From: Bog-756 sp963734435
GTDB lineage: Bacteria > Actinomycetota > Acidimicrobiia > Acidimicrobiales > RAAP-2
Length of the DNA: 64,000 bases
Assembly: GCA_963734435.1 (NCBI GenBank)
Contig: CAVTHA010000010.1
Span: forward strand, 1 to 64,000
Reading direction: 5' to 3'
The notes under the pieces are model-generated. The model worked only from the letters and a program-made list of their open reading frames with translations, was not told the DNA's origin and did no database searches. The position numbers and the translations under genes are program-made. This document shows, one piece after another, positions 38,606-49,300 of the stretch (position 1 is the first letter of the stretch; every line of letters starts with the position of its first letter).

Positions 38606-40769
38606 GTGGCCTCTCCGCGCACGCTGCGTGACCTGAGCCTGCGGCCCGTCTCGGTCCTCGAGAAGGTGTCGGCACGCAAGGCGGTCCAGCTCGAACAGTG
38701 GGGCGTCGAGACCGTCTTGGACCTGCTGACGACGTTCCCGCGCCGCTACATCGACCGCACGGCGCAGGCCGACGTGTCCGGGCTCGAGGTCGGCGCCGAG
38801 GCGGCCATCCTGGCCGAGGTGCAGCGGGTGCGTTCGAGCGGCGGTTACAACCGGAGCCGCAAGACGCCCGTCACCATCACCGTGCGCGACGAGACCGGCG
38901 CCCTGGACGTGGTGTTCTTCAACCAGCCCTGGCGGGCCAAACAGCTGACCGAGGGCACCGAGGCCATCTTCTGGGGCAAGGTCGGCGACTACCGGGGCAC
39001 GCGGCAGATGGTCAACCCGGTGGTCGACGTGGTGGCCGGGGTGGAGGAGCCCACGGTCGGCCGGCAACGGCGCACCCTGCGGATCCTTCCCATCTATCCG
39101 GCCTCGGCCAAGGCCGGACTCACCAGCTGGGAGATCGGCACCTTCGTGGAGGAGGCGCTCCGGCGCGCCGGGGAGTTCGTCGACCCGCTGGCCGGCCCGT
39201 ATCTGGCCGAGCTGGCGCTGTGGGACCGCACCGCGGCCATGCGGGCCATCCACGACCCCGAGTCGATGGAGGCCGTCGCTCCCGGCACGGCGCCGCCTGA
39301 TCTTCGACGAGCTGTTCCGTCTGCAGCTGGCCCTGGTGCTGCGGCGCCGGGCCTTCGAGCACAACGCCCGGGCCCTCCGCCACACCGTCTCGGTCCAGGA
39401 GATCACCGGGGCCGTCGACGGCACCCTGGTGGCGCGCTTCCTGGTCGGCTCTGCCCTTCGAGCTGACCATGGCCCAGCGCCGCACGCTGGCGGTGATCGC
39501 GGCCGATCTGGCCGGCCCGTTCCCCATGCACCGCCTCCTCCAGGGCGACGTCGGCTCGGGCAAGACCGTGGTGGCCCTGGCCGCCCTGCTCGGGGCGGTC
39601 CAGAGCGGGTACCAGGGGGCGCTGATGGTGCCGACCGAGGTGTTGGCCGAGCAGCACGCGGTGGCGGTGCGGCAGATGCTGGGCGACCTGGACGTCCGGG
39701 TGGAGCTGCTGACGAGCCGGGTCAAGGGGAAGGCCCGGGCCGCACCTGCTCGAGGAGCTGGCGCAGCGGCGACATGGCGATCGTGGTGGGCACCCACGCC
39801 CTCCTCACCGACGAGGTCGCGTTCAAGTCGCTGGGCATGGTGGTGATCGACGAGCAGCACCGCTTCGGCGTCGAGCAGCGGGCCACGCTGCGGGCCAAGG
39901 GGGGCGAGGGCGACCCCGACCTCCTGGTCATGACGGCCACCCCCATCCCGCGCACGGCCGCCATGGTGATCTTCGGGGACCTCGACCTCACCACGCTCGA
40001 CGAGATGCCCCCGGGCCGGGTGGCGATCACCACCACCTGGTTGCCCGACCCGGCCGACGAGCACGCTGGCCTGGGACCGGGTGCGCCAGGAGGTGGCGGC
40101 CGGCCACCGGGCCTTCGTGGTCTGCCCGTTGGTGGGCGACTCGCCCCGGGTCGAGGCGCGGTCGGCCACCGAGGAGTGGACGCGTCTGGCGGCCACCGAG
40201 CTGGCCGGCCTGCGGGTGGGTCTCCTGCACGGCCAGATGCCCCCGGCGGCCCGGGAGGAGGCCATGGCCGAGTTCCGCCGCGGGGAGACCCAGGTGCTGG
40301 TGGCCACCACGGTGATCGAGGTCGGCGTCGACGTGCCCGAGGCCACGGTCATGGTGATCGAGAGCGCCGACCGCTTCGGCATCGCCCAGCTGCACCAGCT
40401 GCGGGGCCGGGTCGGGCGCGGCGCCCTCCCCAGCTGGTGCTTCCTTCTCGGTGCGGGTCGGCGACGACGGCGGTGGCCGGGGAGCGCCTGGCCGCGGTGG
40501 CCCGCACCAACGACGGGTTCGCGCTGGCCGAGGACGATCTGCGCCTGCGCGGCGAGGGGACCCTGTTGGGGGCCCGCCAGCAGGGGCAGACCGATCTGCG
40601 GCTGGCCTCGTTGTCCGATCCGGAGGACCGGGCCCTCCTCGACGAGGCCCGGCGGGTGGCCGAGGCCATCGTCGAGGAGGATCCGCAGCTTGCCGCGCAC
40701 GAGCCCCTGGCGGACGAGATCCGCCTGTTCCTGAGCGAGGACGAGGCGGAGTACCTGTTCAAGAGTTGA
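38606..40769 (+). CDS. recG: ATP-dependent DNA helicase RecG
   Basis: Remodels stalled forks and Holliday junctions. The wedge/OB domain is in the first ~250 residues (TTFPRRYIDRTA, VTITVRDETGALDVVFFNQPW). Helicase motifs follow: LLQGDVGSGKTVVALAALLG (I), MVPTEVLAEQHA, MVVIDEQHRFGVEQR (II, DEQH), VMTATPIPRTAAM (III), VATTVIEVGVDVPEA (V) and QLRGRVGRG (VI). At least five frame changes (about 39293, 39450, 39745, 40060, 40455). The GTG at 38606 is 18 bases after the fakA-like stop, so one operon is likely. Confidence 0.92.
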
Positions 40770-40829
40770 TCGGGCCCGGCACGGTCTGCGAGCTCGCGCC
40801 CTGATCGGGCCGGCCGCACGTATCGGGTC

Positions 40830-40835
40830 TACCCT
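40830..40835 (+). promoter_or_regulatory. -10-like TACCCT before rsmD
   Basis: TACCCT ends 7 nt before the GTG at 40843, in the 73-bp gap after recG, suggesting a separate leaderless promoter for rsmD. Confidence 0.35.
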
Positions 40836-40842
40836 GAGGGCG

Positions 40843-41375
40843 GTGCGCGTCATCGGAGGCCGGAGCCGGGGCAGGCGCCTCGCCGCCAAGCTGCCCGCCG
40901 CCGTCCGCCCCACGTCGGACCGGGTGCGCGAGTCGATCTTCGACATTCTGGGCTCGCGGGGCGGGGTCGAGGGGCTGACCGTGGTCGACCTGTTCTGCGG
41001 GAGCGGGGCCCTGGGGCTCGAGGCCCTCTCACGCGGGCGCCGCCTCGGCCACCTTCGTCGACCAGGATCCCGGGGCCCTCGACGCGGTGCGCACCAACCT
41101 GGTGGCGGTGGGGCTGGGCGACGAGCCGGCCACCGTCGTCCGGGCCGCCCTGCCGGGCTGGCTGGCCGGGGCGCCGGCGTTCGATCTCGCCCTGTGCGAC
41201 CCGCCCTACACCTTCGAGGCCTGGCCCGACCTGCTGGGCCGACCTGCAGGCCGACACGGCCGTCCTCGAGTCGTCGGCCCCGATCGCGCTCCCCGAGGGC
41301 TGGATGATCGCAAGGGAACGCCGGTACGGCGGTACGCTCGTCACCGTGGCTCATCGCACCGGAACCAGCTCGTGA
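40843..41375 (+). CDS. rsmD: 16S rRNA (guanine966-N2)-methyltransferase
   Basis: Methylates G966 of 16S rRNA. It starts RVIGGRSRGRRLAA, then RPTSDRVRESIFDIL, the SAM motif VVDLFCGSGALGLEALSRG and the catalytic LCDPPYTFEAW (DPPY). The C-terminus in the corrected frame reads RYGGTLVTVAHRTG before the stop at 41373. Frame changes at about 41040 and 41240. Adjacent coaD is the usual partner. Confidence 0.87.
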
Positions 41376-41385
41376 AGGCCCGTTC

Positions 41386-41880
41386 GTGAAGGTCGGCCTG
41401 TTCCCCGGATCCTTCGACCCCTTCCACAACGGACATCTCGAGATGGTCGAGCGGGCCACCCGGCTCTTCGACGAGGTGGTGGTGGCCGCCCTGCGCAACC
41501 CCCAGAAGAGCCAGGCCCTGTTCGATCTCGAGGAGCGCCAGAGCATGCTCGAAGAGGTCGCTGGCCCACTCCCCGCGGTGCGCATCGTCTCGGTGTCCAC
41601 GCTGGTGGTCAACGTGGCCCGCGACGTGGGGGCGACGGCCATCGTGCGCGGCCTGCGGGCCGTCTCGGACTTCGAGACCGAGATGCAGATGGCCCAGATG
41701 AACCACCACCTCTCGGGCGTCGAGACCATCTTCATCCCCACCAGCTCGAACTACTCGTTCATCGCGTCGAAGCTGGTGCGCGAGGTGGCCCGCTTCGGCG
41801 GCGACGTCTCCGCCTTCGTGCCCAAGGTCGTGGCGGAGCACCTCGGTCAAGAAAGTTCGCGGACGGAGAGGGGGAGGAGT
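41386..41880 (+). CDS. coaD: Pantetheine-phosphate adenylyltransferase
   Basis: Fourth step of coenzyme A synthesis, forming dephospho-CoA. Motifs: GLFPGSFDPFHNGHLEM (HxGH), VRGLRAVSDFETEMQMAQMN and the C-terminal TSSNYSFIASKLVREVARFG. The core is intact. The last ~10 codons are uncertain because an indel near 41855 probably shifts the frame, after which the next gene's start at 41879 overlaps. GTG start. Confidence 0.93.
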
Positions 41881-42453
41881 GACCGACCAGTATCTCGAAA
41901 TCGACGAGGCCGAGCGAGCAGGACGTCAGCGCCGAGGCGGTCCTCGGCCAGGTGCTCGAGATCGTCGCCGGCGCCAAGTCCATGCCGCTCTCCTCGTCGG
42001 TCATCGTCTCGCGCGAGGAGGTGACCGGCCTCCTGCGCACCGCCCTGGACCGCCTGCCCGACGAGTTGCGCCAGGCCCGCTGGCTGCTGCGCGAGCGCGA
42101 GGAGTTCCTGGCCGAGCGCACCCGGGAGGCCGAGACGCTGATGGAGGAGGTGCGGGCCCAGGCCGAGCGCATGGTGCAGCGCACCGAGATCGTCCGGCAG
42201 GCCAACTCGGTGGCCCAGCGCATCCTCGACGACGCCAACGACGAGGCCCGCACCATGCGCCACGAGGCCGAGGACTTCTGCGACCAGAAGCTGGCCGGCA
42301 TGGAGATCGTGCTCGACCGGCTCATCCGGACCGTGCAGTCCGGCCGGGCCAAGCTGGCCGCCGTCCCGGCGCCGCACCCGGTCGAGACCTGAGCCCAACC
42401 ACGCCGGACCCGCCACCGAGGAGGACGGCTTCTTCGACCAGGACGTGTCCTGA
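41879..42453 (+). CDS. SepIVA/DivIVA-like coiled-coil protein
   Basis: Probably a septation or cell-pole scaffold. In mycobacteria the equivalent gene lies next to DUF177 and rnc. VIVSREEVTGLLRTALDRLP is followed by a long heptad coil (REREEFLAERTREAETLM, NSVAQRILDDANDEARTM). An extra base near 41920 and an extra T at about 42390 shift the frame. After correction the C-terminus reads TEEDGFFDQDVS and its TGA overlaps the next ATG (TGATG), which confirms the correction. It is shorter than mycobacterial SepIVA; assignment is by context and pattern. Confidence 0.7.
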
Positions 42454-42980
42454 TGGCGGCCGACCCCTTCGTCGTCCACGTGGCCCGGCTCCGGCGCAAC
42501 CCCGGCGCCACGGCGCACGAGGTGCGCCGGGGCCCGGTGGTCCTGGCCGGGCCCCTCGACGAGCTGGGCATCGACCCCGGCCGCAGCGTGGTGCCCCTCG
42601 AGGCCGAGGCCGAGTGCGACATCACCCTGCGCTCGTTCAGCGGCGGGATCGACGCCGTGGGCACCGTCCGCGCCCCCTGGGTGGGGATCTGCCGGCGCTG
42701 CACCGTCCCGGTGCAGCGGCGAGCTGTCGCATCGCCGTGCGCGAGCGCTTCGGCGACGCGCCCGATCCCCGAGGACGAGCTCTACCCGATCGTCGACGAC
42801 ACCATCGATCTCGGGCCGCTGGTCCGCGACGCCATCGTGCTCGAGCTGCCGGCGGCCCCGCTGTGCCGGGAGGACTGCCGGGGCCTCTGCCCGCAGTGCG
42901 GGGCCGATCGCAACGAGGCCGAATGCGGCTGCGTTGCCCCGCCGGACCCCCGGTGGGCTAACCTCGATGTGCTCCGGTAG
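42453..42980 (+). CDS. DUF177 (YceD) family protein
   Basis: A conserved protein linked to rRNA and ribosome assembly, nearly always encoded before rpmF. C-terminal Cys motifs CREDCRGLCPQCGADRNEAE and CGC, and EDELYPIVDDTIDLGPLVRD, are typical. A segment at about 42715-42760 reads as nonsense in this frame and as RERFGDAPDP in another, so two compensating indels are likely. The start ATG overlaps the upstream stop. Confidence 0.87.
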   Translation: MAADPFVVHVARLRRNPGATAHEVRRGPVVLAGPLDELGIDPGRSVVPLEAEAECDITLRSFSGGIDAVGTVRAPWVGICRRCTVPVQRRAVASPCASASATRPIPEDELYPIVDDTIDLGPLVRDAIVLELPAAPLCREDCRGLCPQCGADRNEAECGCVAPPDPRWANLDVLR

Positions 42981-43048
42981 CTGACCCTCGTCGGTCGGCC
43001 CGCCCGCCCCGATCCGCCCGCCCCCAATCCGATTGTTGGAGACCCACG

Positions 43049-43229
43049 ATGGCAGTCCCGAAGAAGAAGACGTCCAAGGCCAAGGGCCGCAGCCGCCAGG
43101 CCGCCAACTGGGTGCTGCGCCGCCCGCCCCGCAGCGTGTGCCCGCACTGCCAGTCGGCCAAGACGCCGCACGTGGTCTGCCCCAGTCTGCGGGTGGTACA
43201 AGGGGCGTCAAGCCGTCGAGGTCGACTGA
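43049..43229 (+). CDS. rpmF: Ribosomal protein bL32
   Basis: A small zinc-ribbon protein of the large subunit. It begins AVPKKKTSKAKGRSRQA and has CPHC. An extra T near 43185 shifts the frame; without it the sequence reads CPSCGWYKGRQAVEVD and stops at 43227, giving the normal 59 residues and the second Cys pair. This is one of the clearest single-base insertions in the window. Confidence 0.93.
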
Positions 43230-43230
43230 C

Positions 43231-44268
43231 TTGAGCCGTCGCGGCGAGCGTCCGAGTGCGGAGGCGCTGGCCACACTGCCCGTGGCGGTCGACGCCATGG
43301 GCGGCGACAAGGCCCCCGGCGAGATCGTCGAAGGGGCCCGGCGGGCCGCCGACGACGGCATCCCGGTCGTGCTGGTCGGCCCGCCCGAGCAGGTCGGCGA
43401 CACGCTCGGGCTCGCCACTCGTCGCCTGCACCGAGGTCATCGCCATGGACGAGGACCCGGCCGGGGGCGTGCGGCGCAAGAAGGACTCCTCGCTGGTGCG
43501 GGTGGCCGAGCTGGTGCGCGACGGCAAGGCCTCGGCCATGGTCAGCGCCGGCAACACCGGGGCCACCATGGCCGCCGCGCTGCTGCGCATGGGCCGGCTG
43601 CCCGGGGTGGTCCGGCCCTGCATCGCCACCCCGCTGCCCCGCCTCGGCCGTACGCCGGCGGTCCTGGTCGACGCCGGGGCCAACGCCGAGTGCACGCCGG
43701 CCATGCTGGTGCAGTTCGCCCAGATGGGCGCGGCCTACGTGGCCGCCCGCTTCGGGACCACCTCGCCGACCGTCGGCCTGCTCTCCATCGGCGAGGAGTC
43801 GACCAAGGGCACGCCGCTGGTCAAGGAGACCCACGCGCCTCCTGGGCCAGCCGGCGCGGGACCGGGTTCGCCTTCGAGTTCGTCGGCAACCTCGAGGGCC
43901 GGGACCTGCTGCCCTCGCCGGCCGACGTCATCGTGACCGACGGCTTCACCGGCAACGTCGCCCTCAAGGCCCTCGAGGGCTCGCTGCGCTTCCTCTTCGA
44001 CGCCATGCTCGGGGTCTTCGGCACGAACGACGAGACCAAGGCGGCGGCCGACGTCCTGCTGCCGTACCTGCTCCCGATGGCGGCCGAGTTCGAGCCGGAG
44101 AACACCGGCGGGGCCATGCTGCTCGGGATCGACGGCGTCTGCGTGATCAGCCACGGGTCGTCGAACGCGGTCGCCATGGTCAACGCGGTGCGGGTGGCCT
44201 ACGAGTGCGCCACCCGGGGTTTGGTGGACCATGTGGCGGCCGCCGTGCGCCCGCCCCAGGAGGGGTAA
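43231..44268 (+). CDS. plsX: Phosphate acyltransferase PlsX
   Basis: Makes acyl phosphate from acyl-ACP for phospholipid synthesis. LPVAVDAMGGDKAPGEIVEG is the family start. Other blocks: SAMVSAGNTGATMAAALLRM, LVDAGANAECTPAMLVQFA, FVGNLEGRDLL and VIVTDGFTGNVALKALEG. One extra base at about 43430 and two near 43845 break the frame. The TTG at 43231 next to the rpmF stop or the GTG at 43282 could be the start. Confidence 0.92.
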   Translation: MSRRGERPSAEALATLPVAVDAMGGDKAPGEIVEGARRAADDGIPVVLVGPPEQVGDTLGLATRRLHRGHRHGRGPGRGRAAQEGLLAGAGGRAGARRQGLGHGQRRQHRGHHGRRAAAHGPAARGGPALHRHPAAPPRPYAGGPGRRRGQRRVHAGHAGAVRPDGRGLRGRPLRDHLADRRPALHRRGVDQGHAAGQGDPRASWASRRGTGFAFEFVGNLEGRDLLPSPADVIVTDGFTGNVALKALEGSLRFLFDAMLGVFGTNDETKAAADVLLPYLLPMAAEFEPENTGGAMLLGIDGVCVISHGSSNAVAMVNAVRVAYECATRGLVDHVAAAVRPPQEG

Positions 44269-44361
44269 AAACCCAGTTCAGAGGGCACAACCGGGCGCTC
44301 CTGGCCCGAAGACCGGTAGCATGACGGCTGCTGTCTCGAATTCGTCGACCCAGGAGCGCAT

Positions 44362-44658
44362 GTGCCCGCCGAAACCCACACCAACCAGGGCCCCCTCGAT
44401 CGCAACGGGGTGTTTGCGCTGATCCGGGACCAACTGGCCGACATTTTGGAGACGGACCCGTCGACGATCACCGAGGGGGCGTCGTTCGTCGAGGACCTCG
44501 ACGCCGACTCGCTGGCGCTGATCGAGCTGGTCGAGGGGCTGGAAGAAGAGTTGGGGGAGCGGACCGTGGGGTTCCGCATCGATGATGAAGACCTTGAAGA
44601 TCTCCGAACCGTCCGAGACGCCGTTGACTACGTCTACGCCAAGCTCGAGGCGGGGTGA
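44362..44658 (+). CDS. acpP: Acyl carrier protein
   Basis: Carries growing acyl chains on a 4'-phosphopantetheine arm. The attachment Ser is in DLDADSLALIELVEGLEEE (canonical DSL). An N-terminal extension of about 15 residues precedes the four-helix domain. The GTG at 44362 follows CAGGAGCG. Its stop overlaps the rnc start by GTGA. Being after plsX and before rnc is the usual order. Confidence 0.93.
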   Translation: MPAETHTNQGPLDRNGVFALIRDQLADILETDPSTITEGASFVEDLDADSLALIELVEGLEEELGERTVGFRIDDEDLEDLRTVRDAVDYVYAKLEAG

Positions 44659-45353
44659 CGCTGGCGCCGAGGGGGCGGCAGCACTTGCCGAACGGTTGGG
44701 CCACGAACTTCAGCGACATCAGCCTCCTCCAGCACGCGCTGGCCCACCGGAGCTGGTGCGGCGAGCAGGAGGGCGGCGCGCCGTCCAACGAACGGCTCGA
44801 GTTCCTCGGCGACGCCGTGCTCGGCCTCGTCGTGGCCCGCTACAGCTACGAGCGCTACCCCCGCTTCCCCGAGGGGATGCTGGCCAAGGTGCGCTCGGCC
44901 GTGGTGAACGCCCGCGTGCTGGCCCAGGTGGCCGAGGGCCTCGGCGTGGGCGAGGTCCTCCTGCTGGGCCGGGGCGAGGAGGCGTCCGGCGGGCGGACCA
45001 AGGCCTCCATCCTGGCCGACGCCTTCGAGGCCATTCTCGGGGCCGTCTACCTCGACTCGGGGTGGGACGCCGCCGAGCAGCTGGTCCTGCGCGAGCTCGG
45101 GGACGCCATCAGCCGGGCCAGCAAGGAGCCGGACGACTTCGACCACAAGAGCCGGTTGCAGGAGAAGGCCGTGCGCGACGGGGAGGGCCCGCCCCGCTAC
45201 GTGGTCGTCGGCTCGGGCCCGGACCACGAACGGGCCTACGAGGCCGAGGTGTTCGTCGCCGGCACCCGGCTCGGGGTCGGGGCGGGGCGATCCAAAAAAG
45301 ATGCCGAACAGGAAGCGGCTCGCAACGCCTGGGAGGGTCTGCAGAATGCCTGA
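44655..45353 (+). CDS. rnc: Ribonuclease III
   Basis: Cleaves double-stranded RNA in rRNA maturation. The signature NERLEFLGDAVLGLVVA holds the catalytic Glu and Asp; DAFEAILGAVYLDSGW holds the second acidic pair. The C-terminal double-stranded RNA-binding domain runs from KSRLQEKAV to KKDAEQEAARNAWEGL. It has 232 residues in a single unbroken frame. Overlaps both neighbours. Confidence 0.95.
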   Translation: MTLAPRGRQHLPNGWATNFSDISLLQHALAHRSWCGEQEGGAPSNERLEFLGDAVLGLVVARYSYERYPRFPEGMLAKVRSAVVNARVLAQVAEGLGVGEVLLLGRGEEASGGRTKASILADAFEAILGAVYLDSGWDAAEQLVLRELGDAISRASKEPDDFDHKSRLQEKAVRDGEGPPRYVVVGSGPDHERAYEAEVFVAGTRLGVGAGRSKKDAEQEAARNAWEGLQNA

Positions 45354-46245
45354 GTTACCCGAAGTCGAAACGTTGCGCCAGGACCTGTCCCGGGAGGTGC
45401 CGGGCAAGAAGATCAAGACGGTGTCGGTGGCCAACGGCCGCTCGGTGCGCCGCCACCCCTCGGCCAAGCACTTCCGCACGCCCCTCGAGGGCCGGACCAT
45501 CAAGTCGGTCGGCCGCCTGGGCAAGTACCTCCTGTTGACGCTGGACAGCGGCGACACGCTGGTCGTGCATCTGGGGATGAGCGGGCAGCTGCTGCGGGTC
45601 AAGTCGGTCAAGGACCCCAAGCCCAAGCACACCCACGTGGTCATCACCTTCACCCAGGGCGGCGAGCTGCGCTACGTCGATCCGCGCACCTTCGGCGAGC
45701 TGTTCGTCTCCACCCCGCCCCTCAAGGCGGACGGCACCGCGTTGAGCCCGGTCTCGGGCACCGCGGGCGGGGACGGGGCGGCCATCCGCAAGGCCATACC
45801 CGAGCTGGCCCACCTGGGCTTCGACCCGGTCGAGGACATGATGAGCTGGGACCGCTTCGGCCTGCTGCTGCACCAGCACAAGGCCGGCATCAAGTCGATG
45901 CTGATGGACCAGAGCTTCACCGCCGGCATCGGCAACCTCTACTCCGACGAGATGCTCTACCAGGCCGGGTTGCGCTACGACCGTCCGGCCAACACGCTGA
46001 CCGCCACCGAGGTCCGGCGCCTCTACCGGGCCATGGTCGAGACCCTGGCCGACGCCATCAAGCACCGGGGATCCTCGCTGGCCGACGAGCAGTACCGCGA
46101 CCTCTTCGGGGAGGTCGGCGACTTCCAGGGATCCCATCAGGTCTACGACCGCGAGGGCCAGGCCTGCCGGCGCTGCCGCAACACGATCGTGCGGGTCAAG
46201 ACCGGCGGCCGCTCGACCTTTTTCTGCGACCACTGCCAGGTCTGA
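45346..46245 (+). CDS. mutM: Formamidopyrimidine-DNA glycosylase
   Basis: Removes 8-oxoguanine and formamidopyrimidine. It begins with PELPEVETLRQDL (catalytic Pro and Glu), has HLGMSGQLL and ends with the zinc finger CRRCRN and TFFCDHCQ. The lesion loop region DPRTFGELF is present. The start ATG lies 8 bases inside rnc. The 299-residue frame is unbroken. Confidence 0.95.
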   Translation: MPELPEVETLRQDLSREVPGKKIKTVSVANGRSVRRHPSAKHFRTPLEGRTIKSVGRLGKYLLLTLDSGDTLVVHLGMSGQLLRVKSVKDPKPKHTHVVITFTQGGELRYVDPRTFGELFVSTPPLKADGTALSPVSGTAGGDGAAIRKAIPELAHLGFDPVEDMMSWDRFGLLLHQHKAGIKSMLMDQSFTAGIGNLYSDEMLYQAGLRYDRPANTLTATEVRRLYRAMVETLADAIKHRGSSLADEQYRDLFGEVGDFQGSHQVYDREGQACRRCRNTIVRVKTGGRSTFFCDHCQV

Positions 46246-46316
46246 ACCGGCAGGTCCGTAAGGGCAGGTCGATGCCGGCCGGCCGGAATTGGCGGAGCCC
46301 GGCCACTCGGGACCAC

Positions 46317-46322
46317 TAGGGT
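46317..46322 (+). promoter_or_regulatory. -10-like TAGGGT before smc
   Basis: TAGGGT ends 7 nt before the GTG of smc, in the 84-bp gap after mutM. Suggests a separate, leaderless smc transcript. Confidence 0.45.
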
Positions 46323-46329
46323 CGCCCCG

Positions 46330-49300
46330 GTGTTCCTGAAGTCGCTCAGCATGAAGGGGTTCAAGTCGTTCGCCGACCCGACCGTGCTCGAGTTCGAGCC
46401 CGGCATCACCGTGGTGGTCGGCCCCAACGGCAGTGGCAAGTCGAACGTCGTCGACGCCGTCACCTGGGTGCTCGGGGCCCAGGGCCCCCGCTCGTTGCGC
46501 TCCGCCAAAATGGAGGACGTCATCTTCGCCGGGACCTCGTCGCGGGCCGCCCTGGGCCGGGCCGAGGTGTCCCTGACCATCGACAACGCCTCGGGGAAGC
46601 TCCCCATCGACCTGGCCGAGGTGACCATCACCCGCACGCTGTTCCGCTCGGGCGACAGCGAGTACGCCATCAACGGCGCGCCCTGCCGCCTGCTCGACGT
46701 CCAGGAGCTGCTGTCCGACTCGGGCGTCGGGCGCCAGCAGCACATGATCATCGGCCAGGGCCAGCTCGACACCGTGCTCAACGCCCGTCCCGAGGACCGC
46801 CGGGCCATCATCGAGGAGGCGGCCGGGGTGCTCAAGCACCGGCGCCGGCGCGAGCGGGCCGAACGCCGGCTGGCCGGCACGGCCGAGAACCTGGAGCGCC
46901 TGGGCGACCTGGTGCGCGAGGTCCGGCGCCAGATCCGCCCCCTCGAGCGCCAGGCCGCCGCCGCCCGCTCGCACGACACCGTGGCCACCGAGCTGCTGAC
47001 CATCCGGCGCTACCTGGCCGGCACCGAGCTGGCCGAGCTGTCCAGCCGCCGCAGCGCCGCCAGCCAGAGCCTGACCATCTGCCAGGAGGAGGAGCGGGAG
47101 CTCCACGCCGCCCTCGAGGTGCTCGATGCCGAGGCCTCGACCACCTCGGCCGAGCTCTCCTCGCACCGCGAGGAGGACCTGGCCCGGGCGCTCGGCCGGG
47201 TGCAGGGACTGGTCGAGCGGGCCCGGGGGACCTCGGGCGTGCTGCGCGAGCGGGGCCGTGCGGTGATCGCCGCGCTCGACGCGGCGGCCGACGTCGACGT
47301 GGTCTCCACCCTCGAGGCCGAGGCGGCGCGCCTGACCGCCGAGATCGCGCCGGCGGCCGACGAGACGGCGGCCGACCCGGTGCAGGCCGAGCTGGAGACC
47401 GAGGCCGGCGTGCTCGAGCCGAGGAGGCGGTGCTCCGGGAGCGTTGGGCCGACGTGCTCGGGGACGACCTGCCCGAGGACGCCATGGCCAAGGTGCGGGC
47501 GCGCACGGAGCCCCTGGCCCGGGCCGTGGCCCGCGAGCAGCAGGACATGACGGCCCTGGACGCCCGGCTGGCCACGCTGGAGCAGCGCCATGCGGCGGCC
47601 GCGGTCAAGGCGGATCTGCTCGACAACGAGTCGGCGGCACTGGAAACGACCACGGCCCGGCTGGAGGCGGACGTCGCGACGAGCCGGCTGGCGCTGGCCG
47701 GGGCGACCGAGCGGGCGGAGGCGGCGCAGCGGAGCGCCGACGAGGGCGACCAGGCACGGCACCGCAGCGCGGCCCGGGCCGAGGCGCTCGAGCGCGCCCT
47801 CCGCGACCTGCAGGGGGCCGGAGGCCGCGAGCTCTCCGCGGGGTCGACGGCGTGGTGGGCTCACTGCTCGACCTGGTCGAGATCGACGAGGGCTGGGAGG
47901 CGGCCTTCGAGGCCGCCGCGGGCGCCGGCGTGGCCGCCGTGGTGGTCGACGGGCGCCAGTCGGCCCACCAGGCCCTGGCCACCTTGCGCGAGCGCGGGGT
48001 GACCGGCGCGGTGCTGGCACCCCGGACGAACGGGAGCAACGGCGGCCAGGGAGCCACGGCGGCCACGGGAGCAATGGCTCGCCCTTCGCGCCAGCCCCGG
48101 CCCTCGACCTGCCGGCGGGATCGGGCGCCCAGTCCGTCCGCCGCCACGTGCGGGCCCGTCACGGGGAGGCCGTGGCTGAGTCCGTGCTCGATGCGCTGAT
48201 CGGCCACGCCGTCCGCGTCGACGGCTGGGAGGAGGCGATCGACCTCTCGCTCGAGCGCAGCGACCTGATCGTGGTCACCCCCGAGGGCGACCGCTTCGCC
48301 GCCACCGGATGGCGGGTGCGCTCGTCGACCAGCGTGGTGACCGCGGCGGCCGTCGAGGACGCCCAGCAGCGGGCCACGGCGGCGGCGGCGGCGGCGGACG
48401 CGGCGCGGTTGGAGCTGGCCCGGTGCCGGACGGCGCTCTCGGAGGCCCGCGATGCGGCTGGCCGGGGCGGAGCGGGCCCTGGACCGTCACGTCTCGGCGC
48501 GCGCCACGGCGGCCTCGGACACCCAGCGCACCACCGAGGAGCGGCGGCGGCTGGACGAGGAGCTGACGGCGGCCCGGCAGGCCCGGATCGAGGCCGGGGA
48601 GCGGCTGGCGGCGGCGCAGGCGGAGCGGGACCGCTTGGCGCAGTCGGTGCCCCGGATCGAGGAGGCGGCGGCGGCATGGGGCGAGCTGGCCGTGCGGCGC
48701 CAGGCCCTGCGGGCGCGCCGCCAGGAGCTCGAGGTCCGGGTGGCCGGGTTGGCCGAGCGCCGACGTGTCCTGGCCGAGCGCCAGGCCGAGGTCGAGCGCC
48801 GCCTGCTCGGGCACGCCGAGGAGCGCGCCACGGCGGCCTCGCGGCGCCAGCGACTCGAGGCGGAGGGCGCCGCGCTGACCCGGTTGGAGGCGGTGGTCGA
48901 GGCCGAGCACGCCCGCCTGGACGGGATCTTCGACACCCTGCGCGGCGACTACCAGGAGCAGGTCGATGCCGTCCGCGCCGGCGGGGTGCGCCTCGAGCAA
49001 CTCCGCCAGGATCGCCACACCACCGAGCAGCGCCTCGATGCGGTGCGCTCGCGCACGCGCGCCCTCGACCTGGAGAGCAACGAGGTCGCCCTGCGCTCCG
49101 AGACGCTCCACGAGCACATTGTGCGCGAGCTCGGCACCGTGCCCGAGGACCTGGTCGGGCTGCCCATCCCCGAGGTGCCCGAGGGCACCGGCATGGCGGA
49201 GCACGCGGCGGAGCTGGAGCGCAAGCTGGTGGCGCTCGGGCCGGTGAACCCGCTGGCGCTCGAGGAGCTCTCCTCCCTGGAGGAGCGGCACAAGGAGCTC

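Noticed and set aside
39120..41741. 873-codon open frame antisense to recG and rsmD
   Set aside because: It is the mirror of GC-rich coding sequence. The plus strand carries clear RecG and RsmD motifs, and the antisense text is Arg/Pro/Ala-rich without any family pattern.
45355..47166. 603-codon open frame antisense to mutM and smc
   Set aside because: Its frame is a shadow of mutM and the SMC head; composition is Gly/His/Leu/Gln noise typical of reversed GC-rich genes.
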